Below are positions 15,469 through 22,281 of a DNA stretch of 29,559 nt, one piece after another. This DNA is from JBBRZF01 sp038236965. GTDB lineage: Bacteria; Acidobacteriota; Terriglobia; Terriglobales; Acidobacteriaceae. The position numbers were made by a program, and so were the translations under genes. Below the pieces are notes generated by a model. It searched no databases. It was given only the letters and a program-made list of their open reading frames with translations, and was not told where the DNA came from. Within the stretch, counting starts at the first letter, position 1. The number at the start of each line of letters is the position of its first letter. The stretch covers positions 1 through 29,559 of the forward strand of contig JBBRZF010000024.1 in the NCBI GenBank assembly GCA_038236965.1, given 5' to 3'.

Positions 15469-16830
15469 CCTGTTGCTGGTCGCAGCGGCTGCGGCCGTCA
15501 CGCGCCCACACTATGGCGGAACCCTGCGCGTAGAATCGCGTTCCACGCTCTGGGCGATCGATCCTGTCGACATGCAACTTCTGTTCGGAGACGCAGCGCT
15601 TCGTGACCACGTCGCACGGCTTCTTTTCAACCGTTTGGTGCATCTCGACAATGCGAATCACGCACAACCGGAGCTCGCAAAATCCTGGCAAGCCGACTCG
15701 GATTTCCGGCGCTGGCAATTCGAACTTCGAAGCAATGTCCGACTATCGGACGGCTCAGAACTTGTCCCGAAGCAGGTGGTGGCATCGCTCGCGAGTGCGA
15801 ATCCGGCGTGGCGCGTACGTTTACTCGGCAGTGCGCTGATCATCGAATCCGATGCTCCCATGCGTAGCCTGCTTGCCGAACTTGCGCTTGCACGTAACTC
15901 CATCGTCGTGCGCAGTGCGAATAATGCGCTTCTCGGCACGGGGCCCTTTCACGTGCGCGAATTCCAACCGGGACGCAAGCTCACACTTGAGGCGAGCGAC
16001 GATTGTTTCGAGGGGCGCTCATTCATCAACAGCATCGAACTGACTTTGAATCGCACGCTGCGCGATCAAGCCATCGACCTGCAATCCGGCAATACCGATG
16101 TCATTGAAATTGCGCCGGAACAGATCCGCCGCGCCATGCAGGAAGGCCAGCGCGTGACAGCCTCTGCCAACGTCGAACTCGTGGCCCTGCAATTTCTGCC
16201 AACGGCTTCCGTGCGGGAACCTCGCATCCGTCAGAGCATCAGCCAATCCATCGACCGCGTAGCACTGCAGTCTGCGTTGTTGCAAAAACAAGGGGATGCT
16301 TCCGGCTCACTACTTCCACAATGGCTCTCCGGATATTCATTCCTCTTCGCGCCCTACAATCTCGCGCAGGCGCGAGACGCTGCGGGCGGTCCTGGATACA
16401 CTCCGCAGATCACCATCGCCTACGACAATTCGGACGCACTGGCGCCACCATTGCCGAACGAATCGCCCTCAACGCTCGCGATACTGGGCTGCGGGTCCAA
16501 ACGGTGGGCGAACCTCGCGCCTCCAATGCGACTGCCGATGCACGCATCGTTCATCTCACCATTCCTTCGCCGGATGCACACACCGCGCTGCTTTCCATCG
16601 CCATCGCCCTTCATTCGCCAGAGGTTGCGCGCCTGCTTACTGCCGATTCGGCCGATCGCGATGAAGACCTATTCGCCGCCGAACAGGCCATCGTGCAGGA
16701 CTACCAATTTGTTCCGCTCCTTTACCTGCCTAAAGCTTACGGGCTGGCGCCTCGCGTGAAAAACTGGACGCAGCCGCGCCTCGGCGACTGGCCTTTCGAG
16801 AACGCCTGGCTGGAGGGAGAGCGCCCGTGA
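15431..16830 (+). pseudogene. Family-5 extracellular solute-binding protein, frameshifted
   Basis: The N-terminal part has a signal peptide ('FLALLAAVSLLLVAAAAAV') and the start of an SBP_bac_5 (peptide/nickel-binding) protein: 'HYGGTLRVE', 'LFNRLVHLD', 'PELAKSWQ', 'GTGPFHVREFQPGRKLTLEAS', 'RIRQSISQSIDR'. Near 16441-16449 the similarity moves to another frame, which continues 'TIAERIALNARDTGLRVQTV' and 'DYQFVPLLYLPKAYGLAPRVK' and stops at 16830. The unshifted frame runs to 16759 as a Pro/Arg-rich artefact. The shift equals one lost base or two gained bases. The second-frame stop overlaps the kinase start as GTGA, so the correct end is conserved for coupling. No ABC permease or ATPase genes adjoin. 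A sequencing error is possible, because the rest is well preserved. Confidence 0.8.
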
Positions 16831-18644
16831 GCTTTCGGAATAAGTTGCTTGCCGTGTTCACCGTGACTATTGCGTTGGTCGTCGCGTTGGTCGCGGGCAT
16901 CGTTTCCTATTCAGCGCGACGTTCGTTCGAACGAATCGATCAAGCGCGCACCGCAGCACTGGAAATGCAGTTCCGTCGCGACTTCCAGCGACGTCGCCGC
17001 GATGTTGCGGAGCAAGTGTCCGCCATCGCAACATCGGACCCCGTTCTTCGGACTGCCGCGAATCTGAGCTCCGGGGCTGACGCTTCGATTTACGTTAGCG
17101 ATGCAGAAACTCTCGCTGCGTCCCGCCAACTCGATCTTCTGGAACTAGTAGCGGCTGACGGCAGCATCATCTCCTCTGCGCAATGGCCGGGCCACTTCGG
17201 ATACAAAGACGCGTGGGTCGTGAAGCACGCACCGGACTCCAGCGAATCAGTACGCGGAGCGCTCCTGAAGAGGGAGGAGAACGGACAGGGGACCATGCTC
17301 GGGGTGGTTTCTGTTGCGCCCGTCACCGCAGGTGGCTACACGGTCTACATCGCCGGCGGACAACGCCTGGATCGCGAATTCCTCAATACGATCCTGCTTC
17401 CGGAAGGCATGCGTGCCATGCTCTACCAAAGCCTGCAGCCTGCGTTCACCCCGCAGGACCTGGTGGGGCCCGGAGGACTCGTCGAAAATTCCGAGCGTCT
17501 CCGTCCTCTGATCGAAGACGTTTCGCGAGAGAAGCGCGAAGTTTCGCGGAACATTTTTTGGCCCGACGGAAGCTCGGAATCTTTTCACGGCTTTCCGCTT
17601 CAAGGTCCCGACAACGATGTTTTGGGTGTGCTTTTGCTCGGCAGTTCCCGAGCAGAGATCGTGTCGCTCGAACAGCACATTCGCTCGGTGGGATTCTTTG
17701 TGGGAACGGGCGGAATACTGCTGGCTATGATCTTCAGTGCGCTGCTCGCGCACCGCGTCACGAGGCCGGTCGCGCAACTTGCGGAGGCGGCAGCGCGAGT
17801 CAGCGGAGGCGACTGGACCGCCCGCGCCGAAATCTATGGCGATGACGAACTCGCACAACTCGCGCACTCTTTCAACGATATGACCGAGCAGCTTGCCGAT
17901 CAGCGCGAGAAACTCGTGCAGAGCGAGCGCGTGGCCGCCTGGCGCGAACTTGCACGAAGGCTCGCGCACGAACTGAAGAACCCTCTCTTTCCCATGCAGA
18001 TCACGCTTGAAAATCTTATTCGTGCCCGTGAGCGCGGCGGGTCCCTCTTTGACGAGACCTTTGAAGAAAGTACGGGCACACTGTTTGCGGCGCTCGGAAA
18101 TCTGAAATCCATCATCGCCCGCTTTAGTGATTTCTCAAAGATGCCTGCTCCCGAGTTCCATCGCGTCGATATCAATGACCTTGTGGCTCAGGTCGCACAA
18201 CTCTTCTCCGCGCAATTATCGTCGACGGCAGAAGGCGCCATCGCACTCGAAGTCCGGCGCGATTCGGCATCGTGCACGATCCAGGCCGACGCCGAGCAGC
18301 TTCGGCGCGTGCTGCAGAATCTGGTGCTCAATGCTATGGACGCTATGCCCAGGGGCGGGACGTTGTCGTTCAGCACGACTCGCGAGGACGACCAGGTGCG
18401 CATCACGGTGGCCGATACCGGGACCGGGCTTACGCCGGAAGAATGCGCACGCCTCTTCACGCCGTATTACACCACCAAGCAGCACGGCACCGGACTCGGA
18501 TTGGCGATCGTTCAAGCCGTGATCAGCGATCATCATGGCAAGATAACAGTGGAGAGTCGCCTCAACTCCGGCACCACTTTCATCATCGATCTTCCGGTCG
18601 AGCAACCGCTCGGCCCAATGGCGTGGAGCGCTCATGTCCAGTAA
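16827..18644 (+). CDS. NtrY-like membrane sensor histidine kinase
   Basis: A 605-residue kinase. Membrane helix 1 is near residues 8-28, a large periplasmic sensor region spans about 30-285, and helix 2 is near 288-308. HAMP follows at about 309-361. The phosphoacceptor motif 'RLAHELKNPLFPMQ' (His381) is of the NtrY/NtrB type, and the ATPase domain has 'LQNLVLNAMDAMP', 'VADTGTGL', 'PYYTTKQHGTGLGLAIVQ' and 'SGTTFIIDLP'. GTG 16827 overlaps the end of the solute-binding frame by 4 bases. Such kinases phosphorylate NtrC-type activators, and the next gene encodes one, overlapping by 11 bases. Its signal is unknown; the coupled periplasmic binding protein is a candidate ligand presenter. Confidence 0.92.
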   Translation: MSFRNKLLAVFTVTIALVVALVAGIVSYSARRSFERIDQARTAALEMQFRRDFQRRRRDVAEQVSAIATSDPVLRTAANLSSGADASIYVSDAETLAASRQLDLLELVAADGSIISSAQWPGHFGYKDAWVVKHAPDSSESVRGALLKREENGQGTMLGVVSVAPVTAGGYTVYIAGGQRLDREFLNTILLPEGMRAMLYQSLQPAFTPQDLVGPGGLVENSERLRPLIEDVSREKREVSRNIFWPDGSSESFHGFPLQGPDNDVLGVLLLGSSRAEIVSLEQHIRSVGFFVGTGGILLAMIFSALLAHRVTRPVAQLAEAAARVSGGDWTARAEIYGDDELAQLAHSFNDMTEQLADQREKLVQSERVAAWRELARRLAHELKNPLFPMQITLENLIRARERGGSLFDETFEESTGTLFAALGNLKSIIARFSDFSKMPAPEFHRVDINDLVAQVAQLFSAQLSSTAEGAIALEVRRDSASCTIQADAEQLRRVLQNLVLNAMDAMPRGGTLSFSTTREDDQVRITVADTGTGLTPEECARLFTPYYTTKQHGTGLGLAIVQAVISDHHGKITVESRLNSGTTFIIDLPVEQPLGPMAWSAHVQ

Positions 18645-20049
18645 TTCCGCAACTGAATCGGTTTCGCCACGCGCCAACCTGCTCGTAATCGATGACGATC
18701 CCAATACGCTCGCTTCACTCTCGAGGGCCTTTAGGCTTGCGGGTCACGAAGTCACCGTCTGCGACAACGCGGACCGCGCGCTGGCTGTGCTTCAAACGCA
18801 ATCGTTCGACCTCATCTTTTCCGACGTCGTGATGCCCGAGAAAGACGGGCTCCAGTTTCTTGAAGAGTTCCGCGCGACAGGGGCAATGACGCCAGTTGTT
18901 ATGATCTCCGGCCAGGCACACGTACAGATGGCCGTACGGGCCACTAAGCTGGGCGCAACCGACTTCCTGGAAAAGCCGCTCTCAACTGACAAGCTCCTCG
19001 TCACCATTACCAACGCATTACGTCTGCGGCAACTCGAGCAGGAGAATCGCGAACTGCGCCAACGTGTCGGCAAGCACGAACTCGTTTTCTCTGGCGATAC
19101 CATGCGGCGGATCATGGAACAGGTGAAGCGCGTCGCGGCGTCGGAGACAAGGGTCTGCATTCTTGGCGAAACCGGCACCGGGAAGGAGCTCATCGCGCGC
19201 ACCGTTCACGAACTCTCATATCGCGCCAAGGGCCCATTCATCACGCTGAACTGCGCCGCCGTGCCGACTGAGCTTGTCGAGTCCGAGCTCTTCGGCCACG
19301 AAAAGGGATCTTTCACCGGGGCCGCTGCGCGCCATCTTGGAAAATTCGAGCAAGCGAACGGGGGAACACTTTTCCTCGACGAGATCGGCGACATGCCGGC
19401 GCAGATGCAAGCCAAGCTGCTCCGCGTTCTCGAACAGAATGAGATCGAGCGAGTTGGGGGCGATCGGCCTATCACGGTCAATGTTCGCGTTGTTGTGGCA
19501 ACTCATCGCCGTCTTGAGGATCTGGTAAGGGAAGGGAAGTTTCGTCAGGACCTCTATCACCGCATTTACGTTTTTCCAGTATTGCTTCCGCCACTGCGCG
19601 AACGACGCATCGACATTCCCGCGCTCATCGATCACTTTGCGAAACAAGTGGTCGCCCAGAACGGCTGGAAACCGGTCGTCTTTTCCGACGAAGCGAAAAA
19701 AATTTTGGAATCGCAGCCTTGGCCTGGCAATGTTCGCGAACTTCGAAACGCGATCGAGCGACTGCTACTTTTTGCCACTGATAATCGCGTGGAGGCTGCA
19801 ACGGTCGCCTCCGTTTTTTCCGGCGCGCCAGTGGCTACTACTACTTCTTCTGCTGCGGGGATGACTGGGCCGCTGGCAGATCGCGTGGCCAGCTTTGAAC
19901 GCGTTGCCATCCTCGCCGAACTCGAGCGTCAGCAATTTCACATCACCAACGCCGCCCGCGCACTGGGCCTGGAACGCAGCCATCTCTACAAGAAGTGCCA
20001 GCAGTTGGGGATCGACCTGCGCTCGCTTCGCAGGGAGGAATCCTTATGA
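18634..20049 (+). CDS. NtrC-family sigma54-dependent response regulator
   Basis: A 471-residue activator. The receiver domain has 'VIDDDP', phosphoacceptor Asp64 in 'IFSDVVMPEKDG' and Lys in 'FLEKPLS'. The AAA+ domain has Walker A 'GETGTGKE' (178-185), the sigma54-contacting loop as 'GSFTGA' (225-230, usually GAFTGA) and Walker B 'GGTLFLDEIGDMP'. The C-terminal Fis-type helix-turn-helix is 'ITNAARALGLERSHLYKKCQ'. Such proteins remodel sigma54 polymerase at enhancer sites after phosphorylation. It overlaps the kinase end by 11 bases, with GGAG 5 nt before the ATG, and its stop overlaps the NfeD start as ATGA. No convincing sigma54 promoter was found in the window, so its target genes may lie elsewhere. 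Confidence 0.95.
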   Translation: MSSNSATESVSPRANLLVIDDDPNTLASLSRAFRLAGHEVTVCDNADRALAVLQTQSFDLIFSDVVMPEKDGLQFLEEFRATGAMTPVVMISGQAHVQMAVRATKLGATDFLEKPLSTDKLLVTITNALRLRQLEQENRELRQRVGKHELVFSGDTMRRIMEQVKRVAASETRVCILGETGTGKELIARTVHELSYRAKGPFITLNCAAVPTELVESELFGHEKGSFTGAAARHLGKFEQANGGTLFLDEIGDMPAQMQAKLLRVLEQNEIERVGGDRPITVNVRVVVATHRRLEDLVREGKFRQDLYHRIYVFPVLLPPLRERRIDIPALIDHFAKQVVAQNGWKPVVFSDEAKKILESQPWPGNVRELRNAIERLLLFATDNRVEAATVASVFSGAPVATTTSSAAGMTGPLADRVASFERVAILAELERQQFHITNAARALGLERSHLYKKCQQLGIDLRSLRREESL

Positions 20050-20552
20050 CTTTTGCAGACTGGTATCTGCTTTGTTTCATCGTGGGCTTCGCATTGAGCG
20101 TGCTCTCATTCCTGCTTGGTGACTTTCATTTGCACCTGCCGCACTTCGGTCACGGAATGCACCTGCACCTTGGTCATGGGAGCGGCGGAGACGGTGCCGC
20201 GCACGGTGGACACGCTCATGGCGCCAGCGAATTGCCGGTGATCAACTTCGGAACGGTGGCGGCGTTTCTTGCCTGGTTCGGCGGAGTGGGATTCCTGCCC
20301 ACGCGTCACTCGGGACTCCTTGTTCTTCCAGTAGTTGTGACCAGCAATATTCGCCAGGGCGGTACCGGCGAAATGGTGTTCTCACAACGCGGAGGAGGGC
20401 ATACGAGCGGAGCGCGTTCGGAAAACGGCGATGCCATCGAGCGTGGAACGGAAGTGGTCATCACGCGTTACGAAAAAGGAATTGCCTACGTGCGCCTGTG
20501 GGAAGAAATGAAGAACGAACCACCCACGGGCATGCAGAAGCAAGCGCAATAA
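20046..20552 (+). CDS. NfeD-like membrane protein, apparently missing its middle
   Basis: A 168-residue product. A first helix ('WYLLCFIVGFALSVLSFLLG'), a His/Gly-rich loop and a second helix ('INFGTVAAFLAWFGGVGF') lead abruptly into the C-terminal beta-rich domain ('SNIRQGGTGEMVFSQ', 'GARSENGDAIERGTEVVITRY', 'GIAYVRLWEEM'). From memory of related proteins, a further hydrophobic segment and the start of the beta domain, roughly 40-60 residues, should lie between 'LLVLP' and 'SNIRQ'; the frame is kept. NfeD-like proteins sit beside flotillins and work with them at the membrane, and a flotillin follows here. ATG 20046 is supported by AGGGAGGA 6 nt upstream and by the ATGA overlap. The function is probably impaired. 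Confidence 0.72.
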   Translation: MTFADWYLLCFIVGFALSVLSFLLGDFHLHLPHFGHGMHLHLGHGSGGDGAAHGGHAHGASELPVINFGTVAAFLAWFGGVGFLPTRHSGLLVLPVVVTSNIRQGGTGEMVFSQRGGGHTSGARSENGDAIERGTEVVITRYEKGIAYVRLWEEMKNEPPTGMQKQAQ

Positions 20553-20630
20553 AAGAAGAGTTTCAGGCACGATCCCCACGTGCCAAGGGCGCGAACAAGA
20601 CGCGCCAGCTACGTCGTCCTAGGAGGGCGT

Positions 20631-21196
20631 ATGCAAAAGTTGCACCGGAAGTCTGGGTCTATGGCGGACTGATCATCATTGGCACCTTTTGTCTCATCGG
20701 AATGTTCGTCAAGCTGTATCGCAAAGCAGGTCCGCACGAAGCGCTGGTCGTTTACGGAATTCGCGGCTCGCGCGTTGTGCGCGGACATGGCACGGTCATT
20801 TTTCCCATGGTGGAGAGCTGCCGTGAACTCTTGCTGGAATTGATGTCGTTCGACGTCGCTCCACAGCAGGACCTCTATACCTGCCAAGGAGTCGCGGTCA
20901 CCGTGGAAGCCGTTGCGCAGATTAAAGTGAAGTCCGACCAGGAATCCATCCTCACTGCGGCAGAACCATTCCTAACGAAGGCTCCGGCTGAGCGCGAAGG
21001 CCTGATTCGTCTGGTGATGGAAGGCCCCCTTCGCGGCATCATCGGCCAACTCACGGTCGAGCAGATCGTGAAAGAACCCGAGATGGTTAGCGATCGCATG
21101 CGGTCCACGTGCGCGGAAGACATGAACCCCGCGTTCGGCTTCAACGGTCGCCACATCTTGCTGGAAAAGAAGAAGACGCTTGTTTCCGTAATCTGA
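20631..21196 (+). pseudogene. Flotillin-like SPFH protein, broken at both ends
   Basis: The frame gives a membrane helix ('GGLIIIGTFCLIGMFVKLY') and a well-kept flotillin N-terminal half ('RKAGPHEALVVYGIRG', 'GTVIFPMVESCRELLLELM', 'PQQDLYTCQGVAVTVEAVAQ', 'GIIGQLTVEQIVKEPEMV'). After 'RSTCAEDMN' similarity stops and the product ends 22 residues later, so the rest of the SPFH domain and the coiled coil of a ~480-residue flotillin are missing. At the front, ATG 20631 with AGGAGGG just upstream is out of frame; one more A in the run after it would give 'MQKVAPEVWVYGG' in frame. The open frame starting at 20498 inside nfeD has no ribosome site. It is very probably nonfunctional. Confidence 0.75.
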
Positions 21197-21232
21197 CGAA
21201 GCATCCAGTTCTGTTTTGTGCAGGGGTACTCG

Positions 21233-21238
21233 TATACT
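21233..21238 (+). promoter_or_regulatory. Possible -10 element of the nitroreductase gene
   Basis: TATACT lies 37 nt before ATG 21276, in the short gap after the broken flotillin. The sequence 17 nt upstream is a poor -35. It may give the nitroreductase its own transcript. Confidence 0.3.
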
Positions 21239-21275
21239 GCTGTTGCAATACTTCCTGAACGTCAGGACTTCATTC

Positions 21276-21779
21276 ATGGACTTCTTTGATGTGGTCGAAC
21301 AGCGCAAATCCATTCGGGCCTTTACTCCTACTGATGTAGAAGCTGAAAAACTTGAACAGATTCTGACGGCGACCAATCGTGCGCCCTCGGCAGGGAACTT
21401 TCAGGCCATTGAGATATATGTAATCCAAGAGCAAAAGCACCGCGATGCCGCAACTGCTATTTCTTATAACCAGCCATTTGTTGCCCAAGCTCCACTCTTG
21501 CTGGTTTTCTGCACGAACGCCTCGCGCTGCCAGTATCCCTATGCGGAGATGTATGCCATGCAGGATACTTCCATCGCCTGCACGATGGCCATGCTCGCCG
21601 TTACAGCGTTGGGGCTTTCTTCTTGCTGGATAGGGGCGTTCGATCCAGAAAAACTTGCGGCGGTGATCGGGGCGCCGGATGGCGTCGTGCCTGTCGCATT
21701 CCTGGCGATCGGCTACGCGGCGGAGACGCCGGAGCGAACCACGCGTCGGGAACTGGGCGACCTCGTTCACCGTCTCTGA
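21276..21779 (+). CDS. Nitroreductase family FMN-dependent oxidoreductase
   Basis: A 167-residue protein of the nitroreductase fold: 'VVEQRKSIRAFTPTDVEAEKLEQIL' and 'RAPSAGNFQ' at the N-terminus form the FMN phosphate-binding face, and 'TALGLSSCWIGAFDPEKLAAVIG' and 'VVPVAFLAIGYAAETP' are typical of the C-terminal half. Members reduce nitro compounds, quinones or flavins with NAD(P)H in the cytoplasm; the substrate cannot be read from sequence. ATG 21276 is chosen for the family start 'MDFFDVV' and has AGGA 8 nt upstream; the frame is open to 21216. It is complete, unlike the genes on either side. Confidence 0.9.
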   Translation: MDFFDVVEQRKSIRAFTPTDVEAEKLEQILTATNRAPSAGNFQAIEIYVIQEQKHRDAATAISYNQPFVAQAPLLLVFCTNASRCQYPYAEMYAMQDTSIACTMAMLAVTALGLSSCWIGAFDPEKLAAVIGAPDGVVPVAFLAIGYAAETPERTTRRELGDLVHRL

Positions 21780-21784
21780 TGAGT

Positions 21785-21806
21785 CACAACTCTCTCCCCA
21801 GTTGTG
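21785..21806. other. 7-bp inverted repeat between nitroreductase and cytochrome genes
   Basis: CACAACT and AGTTGTG flank an 8-nt loop, starting 5 nt after the nitroreductase stop and ending 38 nt before the cytochrome start. No U-run follows. It could be a weak terminator or an operator. Confidence 0.35.
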
Positions 21807-21844
21807 GCACAATATTCTCAACATCGTTGTGGGGAGATTCAAAA

Positions 21845-22281
21845 ATGAAGACCAGAATAATCGCCGTCGCCGTACTCGCAATGAGCATCGCGGCTGTTGC
21901 TCAGTCGCCTTCCGTACCTGCGGAGAGCGCGCAGGTGTCACGTGGCAAGTATCTCGTGGAGCGTACTGGGATGTGCGCAGACTGTCACACGCCCATGAAT
22001 CAAAAGGGCGAGCCGATCAAAGAACGTCACCTCGGCGGTGCGCCGCTCATGTTCAAACCGACGATGCCAGTGCCCGGGTGGGTCGAAGTCGCGCCGCCTA
22101 TCGCTGGACTGCCAGGATTCACGGATGAGCAGGGGGTCAAGTTCCTCACACAGGAGTGAACTCCCTTGGCAAGCATGCAGGGCCGCCAATGCCCGCATTC
22201 CGCTTCAACAAGAGCGACGCTACTGCCATCGTCGCCTATCTGCGATTGCTTAATCCGCAGGCTAAGGCCGACCCCGGGATC
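21845..22281 (+). pseudogene. Periplasmic c-type cytochrome, frameshifted
   Basis: ATG 21845, with GGGGAG 8 nt upstream, starts a signal peptide ('TRIIAVAVLAMSIAAVAQ') and a class I cytochrome c domain with heme motif CADCH in 'GKYLVERTGMCADCHTPM'. The frame stops at 22159. In another frame the domain continues as 'GKHAGPPMPAFRFNKSDATAIVAYLRLL', which supplies the methionine ligand region and last helix. The shift lies between about 22141 and 22156 and equals one lost or two gained bases. The second frame has no stop before the convergent gene and stays open to 22500, so the original end is also lost and the end given here is approximate. The first frame alone would give a 104-residue protein lacking the distal ligand. 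One sequencing error would not explain the missing stop. Confidence 0.7.

Noticed and set aside
21805..21820. TGGCACAATATTCTC as a sigma54 promoter for the cytochrome gene
   Set aside because: GG is followed after 10 bases by TC, not GC, so an essential position is wrong.
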